The position numbers and the translations under genes are program-made. Shown here in pieces: positions 1 to 9,528 of a stretch of 64,000 bases of DNA. The number at the start of each line of letters is the position of its first letter. Position 1 is the first letter of the stretch. Under the pieces are notes generated by a model. That model was not told the DNA's origin. It ran no database searches and was given only the letters and a program-made list of their open reading frames with translations. This DNA comes from an uncultured Caulobacterales bacterium (GTDB lineage Bacteria; Pseudomonadota; Alphaproteobacteria; Caulobacterales; Maricaulaceae): the NCBI GenBank assembly GCA_937928165.1, contig CALFVT010000004.1, forward strand, positions 248,001 through 312,000, given 5' to 3'.

Positions 1-42
1 TTATTGGCAACCGTAACCGCGACGCGCTTTTTCGGTTTCGAG

Positions 43-75
43 GCCAGATTTATGAAAAAAAATCATAAATTTGGC
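43..75. other. 12-bp inverted repeat (hairpin)
   Basis: Arms 43-54 and 64-75 pair over 12 bp with one G-T pair, around a 9-base A-rich loop. No T-run follows on either strand, so it is not a standard intrinsic terminator. The first 128 bases otherwise hold only short open frames running to the window edge, with no recognisable product. Confidence 0.4.
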
Positions 76-85
76 AAAAACATGA

Positions 86-114
86 TTGACGAGACATAGG
101 GACAGGGCTACTAC
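86..114 (+). promoter_or_regulatory. Predicted promoter of tRNA-Asp
   Basis: TTGACG at 86-91 and TACTAC at 109-114 are separated by exactly 17 bases. A GC-rich stretch follows before the expected start near 121, as is usual for stable-RNA promoters. The -35 is good and the -10 is weak. Confidence 0.45.
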
Positions 115-128
115 GCGCTCACATCTTA

Positions 129-205
<77 letters not shown>

Positions 206-250
206 TTCTTTTTAAGAATGGCTATAAAATAAGACTTTAGATATAATTTA

Positions 251-275
251 GTCCGGTTTGTTCCGGGCTTTTTTT
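251..275 (+). terminator. Intrinsic terminator after tRNA-Asp
   Basis: A 6-bp stem (251-256 with 263-268, one G-T pair) has a 6-base loop and is followed by seven T residues at 269-275. It lies 46 bases beyond the tRNA on the same strand. Confidence 0.75.
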
Positions 276-321
276 ATATGTGAATGACAATGCTGCCATG
301 AACGGTCTTCAAGACAAACAT

Positions 322-352
322 AAAAAAAGCCTCTGCGCCAAAGCGTAGAGGC
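322..352 (-). terminator. Intrinsic terminator of katG
   Basis: A 10-bp stem (329-338 with 343-352, one G-T pair) has a 4-base loop. On the minus strand it is followed by a run of seven U (complement of the A run 322-328). It lies about 20 bases past the katG stop codon. Confidence 0.85.
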
Positions 353-373
353 CATAAGATCATTTAAAGGGAT

Positions 374-2542
<2,169 letters not shown>

Positions 2543-2578
2543 CTAGTTTGATTGTTCAAGTGATTAAGCTTTATTTGT

Positions 2579-2630
2579 TTATGGTTATAGATATGGGCCG
2601 TCCAATCGAATGTAGTTATCACAACCATAA
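2579..2630. promoter_or_regulatory. Inverted repeat upstream of katG, possible regulator site
   Basis: TTATGGTT (2579-2586) and its exact complement AACCATAA (2623-2630) flank a 36-base spacer, about 50-100 bases before the katG start. The spacing and position would suit a LysR-type (OxyR-like) site overlapping the promoter, but I cannot match the full OxyR consensus. The rest of the 2534-2816 gap shows no gene. Confidence 0.3.
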
Positions 2631-2816
2631 GCAAAACCGATTAATCTTTCAATATTCATAGACTGCGCAGATTACGCCCGCATGAAAACGGATAATTACA
2701 ATGACATAACGCCCCTGAGGGCAAGACGTTCCAAAAAATATTTTTACGGATAATAAGCCAGATGGGTGCTCGGGCCGTTAACTTGACTTTTAGGCAAGAG
2801 ATTATAAGATTCAGAT

Positions 2817-3149
2817 ATGTTTGCGCAGACAATATTTCAAAATGACTATGTCCGCGCCTTTTTAAAGGGCGCTGCCTATCCAGGTATGATTGTAACGGGT
2901 TTTGCTTTGACCGGGCTCCTCATAGACGCCTTCAATTTTCGTCTTTTTAACGGCCCCCTAAGCGCCTTTAAAACCAGCCTGACGATTGGTACGTTTTGCT
3001 TATTATTTTTTAGTGTTCAAATTATAATGCCTTTATTTATGATTAACGATAGTCCCATAAAACTAAAACTTATAAAGGCTTTAGGCTATTTGACGGTTTG
3101 GGGGGGGGGGGGGTGTCTATCTATCGCTCTTAGCGCGGCGGTAGCTTAG
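2817..3149 (+). CDS. Small membrane protein of unknown function with a poly-G tract
   Basis: A 110-aa protein with no family I recognise. Three hydrophobic stretches, near residues 22-37, 55-75 and 88-108, suggest three membrane helices. A run of 14 G residues (3100-3113) falls in the last helix and encodes W-G-G-G-G. One base fewer or more would replace the last 11 residues by about 9 or 6 others. No Shine-Dalgarno sequence precedes the ATG. TTGACT at 2783-2788 followed 17 bases later by AAGATT would place the transcript start near the ATG, so it may be leaderless. It converges on crtB and overlaps its last four bases. The coding call rests on length, hydrophobic pattern and fit between neighbours. 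Confidence 0.6.
   Translation: MFAQTIFQNDYVRAFLKGAAYPGMIVTGFALTGLLIDAFNFRLFNGPLSAFKTSLTIGTFCLLFFSVQIIMPLFMINDSPIKLKLIKALGYLTVWGGGGCLSIALSAAVA
3100..3113. repeat. Homopolymeric tract of 14 G
   Basis: Fourteen consecutive G residues inside the 3' end of the small membrane-protein gene, in a region of about 45% GC. Tracts of this length are prone to slipped-strand mispairing and to sequencing length errors. Confidence 0.95.
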
Positions 3150-4069
3150 GGCCGCGCGTAAAAACCATCTCTCGGCACATCTTGAACACGCGCCCGCGTT
3201 ACCGCTGGCCTGGCCGCTGTGAGGGCGAGCCATAATTTACGGCCCTTACTTGCGCTAACGCGGCCTTGCCAAGCCTGCGGGCCGCTTATCCGCAATGTCT
3301 CGCCAATTTCGCGGTAGACTTTCAGGGCGGCGCAAATCGCCCAGGCGCAACGAAAGGGCAGTTCTTTAATCCCGACCTTAGCACTATCGTAATAACACTC
3401 TGCGATATCAAGCTGTGCGCAAGCGGCCTTATGGGCGGCGGGCCAGTTTTCAGGCTTTGCTAAGGCGGCCGCCTCTATTGGCGCGCCGCTGGTTTTGAGT
3501 AAATCCTGCGGCACGAAGACCCGCTCGGCCACGGCATCATCGACGACATCCCGCGTAATATTGGTGAGCTGAAACGCCAGCCCCAAATCACTGGCGCGGT
3601 CAAGGATGGCTGCATCACGCGCCCCCATAATATAGGCCATCATTACCCCGACGACACCGGCCACATGATAGCTATAATCCAAAATATCATCGACGGTTTC
3701 ATAGACACGATCTTCCGCGTCCATTTGAAAACCTTTCAGCAGCTCATCTGCGTGAATATGCGGAATATCATGAGCGCTAAACACACGGGCTAATCCGGCA
3801 AAGATCGGATCATCTGTTGGCTTTCCGGCCAAGGCATCATGGGTTTGCCGCGTGAGTTTAGTAAGGCGCTCGCCCTGCCCCGCCTTATAATCCGCGATCT
3901 GCCCATGCCCCATCTCTTGACCGTCAATCACGTCATCGCAATAGCGGCACCACGCATAAAGCATAGACGCATCATCTCGCAGTAAAGGCGGTAAAACCCG
4001 GCTCGCAAGGGCAAAGCTTTTACTCCCCTTTTTAATCGAGGCATGACCATGTGCGGTAATAGAATCCAT
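3146..4069 (-). CDS. crtB: Phytoene synthase CrtB
   Basis: Condenses two geranylgeranyl diphosphates to phytoene, the first committed carotenoid step. The call rests on two Mg2+-diphosphate binding motifs: YAWCRYCDDVID in the N-terminal third and QLTNITRDVVDD in the middle. The squalene/phytoene synthase signature YSYHVAGVVG lies between them. I start it at ATG 4069 (307 aa), which has TTAAGG just upstream. A TTG six codons further out lacks a ribosome site. It lies 54 bases downstream of the SdpI-like gene on the same strand, so it may be cotranscribed with that gene and the ArsR repressor. It is separated from crtI/crtY by about 1.5 kb. Confidence 0.95.
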   Translation of the reverse strand: MDSITAHGHASIKKGSKSFALASRVLPPLLRDDASMLYAWCRYCDDVIDGQEMGHGQIADYKAGQGERLTKLTRQTHDALAGKPTDDPIFAGLARVFSAHDIPHIHADELLKGFQMDAEDRVYETVDDILDYSYHVAGVVGVMMAYIMGARDAAILDRASDLGLAFQLTNITRDVVDDAVAERVFVPQDLLKTSGAPIEAAALAKPENWPAAHKAACAQLDIAECYYDSAKVGIKELPFRCAWAICAALKVYREIGETLRISGPQAWQGRVSASKGRKLWLALTAARPAVTRARVQDVPRDGFYARP

Positions 4070-4123
4070 GTACCTTAATAACGGCAACGGCGCGTGAATC
4101 CAGTGTTAATTCTCAAGGCATGA

Positions 4124-4744
4124 TTAAACAATATCGCTTTCCACCGCCCCGTGAAGGGCTTGCTTATGCGGGTCTTTGTGCCAGAGCCAACAGCTATAAA
4201 AGTTAAAGACAACAAAAAGCAATATGCATCCGACACCCAAAAAATTATGGTTGTGCTGCCCTGTCACAATCAGGTTCACAGCAGAAATGATGGCAATAAA
4301 AACAATTCCAAAACCAAGAAAACGGTGGCTTTTGCGCCATGACAGATCACTGCGCATGTTCCAAAATGTCGGCAGTCCTGACAGCGGGCTTTTGGCCGTC
4401 GTGACATAATTCCCGGCAATGATAAGAAAAGCATGCATGGCCAATAAAAGGGTGAGATCATGTTTGAAAATAGCTAAAATTTGAAACTGATCTGCAAGGT
4501 ATTGAAATTGAACCAGTAAAGATAATAACGGCAAACCAACGAGGAAAGCACCAAAGCCTCTTTCTTTTTGCATTGGCTTGGGACCATATTCCGCGCTTAA
4601 AAGGATCAAAAAACCAAGGATGGCACCGATTAAAAACACCCAATGGGGGAGAAAGCCATCGCCCATGGGATTAACAAATAAATAAGCGCTTACCGCACCG
4701 CTAATGGCGATAAGACCGGCCGAAACTTTAAAGAATTTTTTCAT
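4124..4744 (-). CDS. SdpI-like multi-pass membrane protein
   Basis: A 206-aa protein with about six hydrophobic segments. The C-terminal half carries the SdpI-family signature: GNY at 111-113, then a conserved block near 124-141 with LPTFWNM..DLSWRKSHR, comparable to the GIRTPWTLSxxxxWxKTHR block of Bacillus SdpI. In Bacillus, SdpI gives immunity to the SdpC toxin and sequesters the repressor SdpR at the membrane. Here the preceding gene is an SdpR-like ArsR repressor. Its end overlaps this start by 17 bases, so the two are probably translationally coupled. I see no toxin gene nearby. Whether it senses a toxin, the envelope or something else is unknown. crtB follows 54 bases downstream. Confidence 0.7.
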   Translation of the reverse strand: MKKFFKVSAGLIAISGAVSAYLFVNPMGDGFLPHWVFLIGAILGFLILLSAEYGPKPMQKERGFGAFLVGLPLLSLLVQFQYLADQFQILAIFKHDLTLLLAMHAFLIIAGNYVTTAKSPLSGLPTFWNMRSDLSWRKSHRFLGFGIVFIAIISAVNLIVTGQHNHNFLGVGCILLFVVFNFYSCWLWHKDPHKQALHGAVESDIV

Positions 4745-5048
4745 GGGACGTCCTGTGATTATGATCTGTATGAGCCTGCGGCTCTGAGGTGCCTAAAAGC
4801 TGCGCTATAAGAATTAGCGCCTCTTCAGCCACTGTTGTGTTCAAATGATAAATTATGTGATTACCTGCGCGCTGCGCGTAAATAAGCTCCGCAGCTTTTA
4901 ACGTCTTGAAATGAACCGACATCGTCGGCTTTGACACAACGTAGGTCTGTGACAACTCCCCCGCAGACAAAGACGCCTTTCGCAAGCGTTTTATAATATC
5001 GCGGCGAATAGGGTGACTAATCGCGTTTATAACATCATTTATTTTCAT
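4728..5048 (-). CDS. ArsR-family (SdpR-like) transcriptional repressor
   Basis: A 106-aa winged-helix regulator. It opens with AISHPIRRDIIKRLRKA, then a helix-turn-helix around SAGELSQTYVVSKPTMSVH, a recognition/wing part FKTLKAAELI..RAGNHIIYHLN and a LNTTV segment also typical of SdpR. It lacks the CxC metal site of ArsR/SmtB sensors, so it is unlikely to sense arsenic-type metals. The C-terminal tail is His-rich (HTDHNHRTSH). There is no Shine-Dalgarno sequence, and a near-consensus promoter places transcription start at the ATG, so the mRNA is probably leaderless. It probably represses its own operon (repressor, SdpI-like protein and perhaps crtB). Confidence 0.85.
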   Translation of the reverse strand: MKINDVINAISHPIRRDIIKRLRKASLSAGELSQTYVVSKPTMSVHFKTLKAAELIYAQRAGNHIIYHLNTTVAEEALILIAQLLGTSEPQAHTDHNHRTSHEKIL

Positions 5049-5054
5049 AGTACT

Positions 5055-5083
5055 TATTTAGCTTATAATCTAATTAGAGTCAA
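5055..5083 (-). promoter_or_regulatory. Leaderless promoter with embedded operator-like palindrome
   Basis: Read on the minus strand, TTGACT (5083-5078) and TAAATA (5060-5055) are separated by exactly 17 bases. The palindrome CTAATTAG (5077-5070) sits in the spacer against the -35 box. Transcription would begin near 5048, the first base of the repressor ATG. A dimeric ArsR-type repressor bound there would block RNA polymerase. Confidence 0.55.
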
Positions 5084-5195
5084 GGCTAAGTTGAATTTCA
5101 CAGTAAAACCCAATCATTTCAAACAAATGTGCCTCAACCAAATGTGAAAATCATAGCATTGACCTGTGAGGGCAAATTACGGTTTTACCTATGCC

Positions 5196-5205
5196 GTGAC
5201 GTCAC
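5196..5205. promoter_or_regulatory. 10-bp perfect palindrome GTGACGTCAC
   Basis: A perfect palindrome about 30 bases before the start of the small membrane-protein gene at 5235. It has the size of a regulator half-site pair, but I cannot name the regulator. Confidence 0.3.
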
Positions 5206-5234
5206 ATTACAGTGCGCAAACAAATTAGGTAAAC

Positions 5235-5558
5235 ATGACAGACGCCGACATGACAGATAAGTCCGCACCGACCCCCATTTTGGTGATATGGCATTTTGTT
5301 AAAGGCGCGGTTTTGCCTGTAATCGCACTTATTTTAGCTGTGGCGATTGCTCTTGGGCTCGGCGTAATGGCGGCGGAAGATTGGGACGGCTTTGCCTCGC
5401 GTATTGACCTTGGTAAAAGCTTTGCTTTTTATGGCTCTCTTGGCTTTGGCGCTTTGACAGCGAGGCAGGCGCAAAAGTCCTTACTCAAACGGAGCTTATA
5501 CGGCGCTCAATTATTGGGCCTTGGCCTTGTTTTGATATTTTGGTTGATCGCGCTTTAA
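5235..5558 (+). CDS. Small two-to-three-helix membrane protein, unknown
   Basis: A 107-aa protein with a short polar N-terminus and strong hydrophobic stretches near residues 25-46, 63-75 and 89-107. No family is recognised. AGGT lies about five bases before ATG 5235; an in-frame ATG five codons later is an alternative start. It is divergent from the ArsR repressor and converges on crtI with a 9-base gap. A link to carotenoid membranes is possible only by position. Confidence 0.65.
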   Translation: MTDADMTDKSAPTPILVIWHFVKGAVLPVIALILAVAIALGLGVMAAEDWDGFASRIDLGKSFAFYGSLGFGALTARQAQKSLLKRSLYGAQLLGLGLVLIFWLIAL

Positions 5559-5567
5559 GCGCGGGCA

Positions 5568-7082
5568 TCAAACTAGGCGGTCTGCAAAATCCTCTGCAAT
5601 CACGGTCGCCGTTGCTTTGGCGGAACCGACAACCCCCGGAATACCTGCGCCGGGATGTGTGCCCGCACCGACAATATACATATTTTCGATTTTATCATCA
5701 CGGTTATGGGGGCGGAACCACGCCGACTGCGTGAGGACAGGCTCAACGGAGAAGGCGCTACCTAAATGGCTGTTCATCTCATCACGGAAACCGAAAGGCG
5801 TTAAAGTCGTCACCACATCAAGGTCACGGCGCAAATTCGGAATCGCGTGCGCTTCAAGGTAATCTAGCAGCTTTTCTTGGTATTTCGGGCCGACTACATC
5901 CCAATCAATATCGGCGTGGCCTAAATGGGGCACAGGCGAGAGCACATAATAGGCGGAGCACCCGTCTGGCGCGAGGCTATCATCGGTGACGCTCGGCGCA
6001 TGGAGATAGAGCGAGAAATCATCCGGCAGTTCGCCGCCCTTACCAAATATCTCCGCAATGAGCTCTTTATAGCGCTGCCCAAACAGGATGATGTGATGCT
6101 TCATATCTGGGTGCTGGGCTTTCAGGCCGAAATACATCACGAAGAGTGACATAGAATAGGATTTATTTTTAAGCGATTTCCCGTAGGATGGCCCGCGCGG
6201 ATTACTTCGTAACAGCTTGGAATATGTATGCACCACATCGGCGTTTGAGCAGACTAAATCGGCATCCATATGCCAGCCATCTGCGGCGGTGACCCCTGTG
6301 ACGCGCTCCCCGTCTCCGTGAATATCGGTAATCTCGCAGCTCAGCCGCATCTCTCCGCCCAAATCTGTAAAGAGCTTACACATGCCGCGAATAAGCGCGC
6401 CCGTTCCGCCCTTGGCGAACCACACCCCGCCTTCCCGCTCCAGCGCATGAATAAGCGTGTAGATACTACTGGTCTTAAACGGATTTCCGCCCACAAGAAG
6501 CGAGTGAAAAGAAAAGGCCTGACGGAGTTTTTCGTCTTTGATGAACTTGGCAACAATGGAATAAACACTGCGCTGGGCTTGGAGTTTTATCAGCGCGGGG
6601 GCGGCCCCCAGCATTTGACGAAATTTCATAAAAGGTACCGTACCAAGCTTTTCATAACCTTCCCTGTAGACCTCTTTGGAATATTTGAAAAAGCGGCGAT
6701 AACCTTCAACATCGGCGGGATTACGCTCTTTGATCTGGCGCTCAAGATCGGGAATATCATTGCCGTAATCAAACGTATCCCCGTCTTCCCATTGCAAGCG
6801 GTAAAACGGATAAACGGGCAACAGGGTGACATAATCCTCGATCTTACGGCCCGAGAGGGTAAAGAGCTGCTCAAGGCAATCGGGGTCGGTAATCACCGTT
6901 GGCCCGCCGTCGAATTTATAGCCCTTCTCCTCATAGACATAGGCCCGCCCGCCCGGCTTATCGCGGTTATCAACAAGGGTGGTTTGGAAACCCATGCTCT
7001 GTAGGCGAATAGCGAGGGAAATGCCGCCAAATCCAGCCCCAACAACAATCGCATTAGGTTTAACTTTGCCTATTTGCGCCAT
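5568..7082 (-). CDS. crtI: Phytoene desaturase CrtI
   Basis: FAD-dependent desaturase converting phytoene to lycopene at the membrane. At 504 aa it has family length. It has an N-terminal dinucleotide fold VVGAGFGGI (GxGxxG at 15-20), then DKPGGRAYVYE and FDGGPTVITDP. The C-terminal CrtI signature near residues 470-490 contains GAGTHPGAGIPGVVGSAK. It starts three bases after the crtY stop, so the two are cotranscribed. An AAGGG sequence lies upstream of ATG 7082, inside the end of crtY. With CrtB and CrtY it gives a beta-carotene pathway. Confidence 0.97.
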   Translation of the reverse strand: MAQIGKVKPNAIVVGAGFGGISLAIRLQSMGFQTTLVDNRDKPGGRAYVYEEKGYKFDGGPTVITDPDCLEQLFTLSGRKIEDYVTLLPVYPFYRLQWEDGDTFDYGNDIPDLERQIKERNPADVEGYRRFFKYSKEVYREGYEKLGTVPFMKFRQMLGAAPALIKLQAQRSVYSIVAKFIKDEKLRQAFSFHSLLVGGNPFKTSSIYTLIHALEREGGVWFAKGGTGALIRGMCKLFTDLGGEMRLSCEITDIHGDGERVTGVTAADGWHMDADLVCSNADVVHTYSKLLRSNPRGPSYGKSLKNKSYSMSLFVMYFGLKAQHPDMKHHIILFGQRYKELIAEIFGKGGELPDDFSLYLHAPSVTDDSLAPDGCSAYYVLSPVPHLGHADIDWDVVGPKYQEKLLDYLEAHAIPNLRRDLDVVTTLTPFGFRDEMNSHLGSAFSVEPVLTQSAWFRPHNRDDKIENMYIVGAGTHPGAGIPGVVGSAKATATVIAEDFADRLV

Positions 7083-7085
7083 GAT

Positions 7086-8315
7086 TTATAATCCCTTTTC
7101 CGATTCGCGTCGTTTGCGCGCCCGGATGATAAATGCTTTCTCACTGAAGTTATACAGCGCTTTGTGGATAGCTACGGGCGGCTTACCAGCAAGGATGCGC
7201 AGTTTATCTTTTTTCGTGATACGGTTGCGATAGAACCTTTCTATAAGTCCTTCGCTTAAGCCGTAAAAGCGCTGCAAAACTTTATAGCGCTCATGCGGTC
7301 TTGCGGCGCGAAAGAGCATGCGGTTAAGAAGGCGAAGGAAGTTTTCTTCCTCATAATGATCCTGCGCATGAAGATACATTTCATCCATAACCGCTTGATG
7401 AAAGTCTGTCCCTGCATCTTTGATCAAGCGGGACATAAGCTCAGCGGTTTTAACGGCTTCTGGCAGGCTATAGCCCGTAACCGCATGATAATAACCGCCG
7501 CCAACACCAATATGAATTGGTTGCTGTCTGGCAACATTGCGCGGCGGGTAACGCTTATCCGCGTCCACAGCTAAAGTAATTGGCAAAACCCCCTGCTCAC
7601 GGCGGATGACCTTATAAGTTTCAAGGCCCAGATTATTTTTGATATAATCCGCAATACGGCGATCAATCATATCTTCCGATAGCTCTGCCCCGTCGGTGTA
7701 ATATGTATCCTCCACTAGCATTTCTGTCTCAGTGTAAGGCAAGCAATAGACAAATCTATATCCGCCGATTTGCTCCACTGTGGCATCCATAATAACTGGA
7801 TATTTAAGACCATGGGGCGTCGGCGTTTTAATCACATGGCCGACGAATTTTTGATATCCCAGAAAGACATTATCATTTGGTACAAAGCCGCGCGCATCCA
7901 GCACGCATTTTGCCCTTAAAACACCCCCATCTTTTAATGTAACGCTCTGTTCAGAAAGCGCTTCAACCTTCCTATGCAATTTAACCTGTAAACGCCCATT
8001 ATCAATAAATGGCTGCACACAGGCCCGCAGCGTGTCGGAGTTTCCCGTGCAATAGGGAATCTCAAGGCGGCGCTTTCGGTTAGGGAATTTCACATCATAA
8101 CGCGGCCATTGATAAGCTATAAACGGATTTATCCAGTCATGAAGATGCGTCGGCACATCAGACAGATTAAACGACCATGTATGATCTCCTGCGATTTTCT
8201 CCGCCGCGTCAATAATCGTCACCGTCATATCCGGGTTTACATCCAGACAACGCCATGCGGTAAGCAGCCCGGATAGTCCGGCGCCCACAATAATCATATC
8301 CGCTTGGTTTGACAT
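7086..8315 (-). CDS. crtY: Lycopene beta-cyclase CrtY
   Basis: Closes the two ends of lycopene to give beta-carotene in a non-redox reaction that uses bound flavin. It is 409 aa. The N-terminal fold IIVGAGLSGLL carries GxGxxG at 11-16. The family motifs DHTWSFN (44-50), RYDVKFP (72-78) and CLPYTETEMLVEDTYY follow, the last containing the catalytic E-E-T region. It is the first gene of the crtYI operon. The ribosome site before ATG 8315 is weak. A 400-bp gap upstream, shared with divergent mazG, holds its promoter and a structured segment. No ketolase or hydroxylase gene is in the window, so the final pigment is not known. Confidence 0.95.
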   Translation of the reverse strand: MSNQADMIIVGAGLSGLLTAWRCLDVNPDMTVTIIDAAEKIAGDHTWSFNLSDVPTHLHDWINPFIAYQWPRYDVKFPNRKRRLEIPYCTGNSDTLRACVQPFIDNGRLQVKLHRKVEALSEQSVTLKDGGVLRAKCVLDARGFVPNDNVFLGYQKFVGHVIKTPTPHGLKYPVIMDATVEQIGGYRFVYCLPYTETEMLVEDTYYTDGAELSEDMIDRRIADYIKNNLGLETYKVIRREQGVLPITLAVDADKRYPPRNVARQQPIHIGVGGGYYHAVTGYSLPEAVKTAELMSRLIKDAGTDFHQAVMDEMYLHAQDHYEEENFLRLLNRMLFRAARPHERYKVLQRFYGLSEGLIERFYRNRITKKDKLRILAGKPPVAIHKALYNFSEKAFIIRARKRRESEKGL

Positions 8316-8590
8316 AACCGCCGTTTAGGATGAATAGGCCCGTCTGTCACATAATAAATTGCCGCAGTTTATTTGCAGCCATTTGAAATTAAAATGTCCT
8401 ACTGATTCTAATTTCATTTAAGAATGATTACGCGCATGAATTTCAAAATAAGTGGTTTTCGCGCCCTACATGTATTTTGAAACTATGCGTTTCATTCGAC
8501 TGTAAAAAACATAAATAAAACTTCATATTCATGCAGATAAATTACAGTTACAGTCTCTACATCACTTTAAAAATATTGCATATATTCACG

Positions 8591-8649
8591 GGCTCACTTA
8601 GGTGAGCCGGCGAGTGGATTTGATTGCCCCACATCTATCAATTCACTCG
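8591..8649. other. Tandem hairpins in the crtY-mazG intergenic gap
   Basis: The 400-bp gap 8316-8715 holds two adjacent stem-loops. The first is a perfect 7-bp hairpin, 8591-8597 with 8602-8608, 4-base loop. The second is a longer one, 8611-8624 with 8637-8649, with one G-T pair and one bulged base. Neither has a T-tail. Both strands would fold, so this may be a leader of mazG or crtY, or a small RNA. I cannot match it to a known riboswitch. The rest of the gap is AT-rich with no gene that I can support beyond a tiny open frame. Confidence 0.5.
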
Positions 8650-8653
8650 CCAC
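8594..8653 (-). CDS. Possible 19-aa leader peptide upstream of crtY
   Basis: A GTG start (8653) is preceded nine bases upstream by a strong ribosome site, GGAGGAAGG, and opens a 19-codon frame ending in TGA at 8594. The frame lies exactly on the tandem hairpins, so translation would melt them. It is too short for a coding judgement and could be chance. It lies about 280 bases before crtY. Confidence 0.25.
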   Translation of the reverse strand: MASELIDVGQSNPLAGSPK

Positions 8654-8715
8654 CTTTACCTTCCTCCAATATTTGTTTAGCGTAAGGCAAAGCTCTATGG
8701 GTAAGTTGGGTTGAC

Positions 8716-9528
8716 ATGGATATTAACAAGCTTGGCACGGCGCCCGTCACGCGATTACGGCGTTTAATGAAACAACTCCGCGATCCCAACGAAGGATGCC
8801 CGTGGGATTTAAAACAAAGCTTTAAAACCATCGCGCCTTATACCATTGAAGAGGCCTATGAAGTCGCCGATGCGATTGAGCGCGGAGATATGGATGACCT
8901 TCGCGAAGAACTTGGAGATCTTATGTTTCAAGTCGTGTTTTATGCACAGCTTGGCGAGGAAGAAGGACACTTTACCTTTGATGAGATTTGCGATGGAATC
9001 ACAGCAAAAATGATACGTCGCCACCCTCATGTTTTTGGCAATGATACGGAGCGGAGCGCCGATGAACAAACTCTGGCTTGGGAAGACATTAAAGCTTTGG
9101 AACGTAAAGAAAAACACTTAAACATAAGAGACTATGAGAGTATCTTAAATAATGTTCCTTTGGGACTACCCGCATTAACTCGCGCGGAAAAACTCCAAAA
9201 AAGAGCGGCCCGCATAGGGTTTGACTGGCCGAATCTTGACGGGGTTATGGATAAGATTTGCGAAGAATCCCAAGAGTTAAGTGAGGCTGCGGACACAATG
9301 AACCCAGATGCTATTGAAGATGAAATGGGCGACCTTCTTTTTGCACTTACAAATCTTGCCCGTAAACTCGGCGTTGATCCAGAAACGGCCCTAAGGCGTA
9401 CAAATAATAAATTCACACAGCGCTTTCATACCATCGAAGCCCATGCCCATGAAAGAAACACAGACCTAGAAGCTCTCAGTTTGGAGGAAATGGAGCGATT
9501 GTGGCAAGCGGCAAAACTACCTAAATAA
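8716..9528 (+). CDS. mazG: Nucleoside triphosphate pyrophosphohydrolase MazG
   Basis: Hydrolyses (d)NTPs to monophosphate and pyrophosphate, cleaning the nucleotide pool. It is 270 aa with the two tandem MazG domains of the full-length form. The first has ExxE at E46/E49 (TIEEAYEV) and ExxD at E65/D68 (REELGDLMFQ). The second has E184/E187 and E203/D206 (EDEMGDLLFAL). CPWDLKQ near residue 28 is typical. The ribosome site before ATG 8716 is weak. It converges on hflX with an 8-base overlap at the 3' ends. Confidence 0.96.
   Translation: MDINKLGTAPVTRLRRLMKQLRDPNEGCPWDLKQSFKTIAPYTIEEAYEVADAIERGDMDDLREELGDLMFQVVFYAQLGEEEGHFTFDEICDGITAKMIRRHPHVFGNDTERSADEQTLAWEDIKALERKEKHLNIRDYESILNNVPLGLPALTRAEKLQKRAARIGFDWPNLDGVMDKICEESQELSEAADTMNPDAIEDEMGDLLFALTNLARKLGVDPETALRRTNNKFTQRFHTIEAHAHERNTDLEALSLEEMERLWQAAKLPK

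Noticed and set aside
1-128. Open frames running off the left edge on both strands
   Set aside because: The plus frame to 97-99 and the minus frame ending at 1 are both short, and neither resembles a known protein.
4124-5048. Toxin-immunity (SdpABC-like) cluster
   Set aside because: Only the repressor and immunity-like protein are present; no SdpA, SdpB or SdpC homologue lies nearby.
6270-7004. 244-aa plus-strand frame antisense to crtI
   Set aside because: It is fully antisense to a gene with clear CrtI motifs; long shadow frames are common in this codon usage.
3146-8315. Photosynthesis gene cluster
   Set aside because: Only crtB, crtI and crtY are present; no bch, puf or ppsR genes are seen, so the carotenoids are probably photoprotective.
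8643-8831. 62-aa minus-strand frame overlapping the start of mazG
   Set aside because: It is mostly antisense to the conserved mazG coding sequence; its composition is that of a shadow frame.
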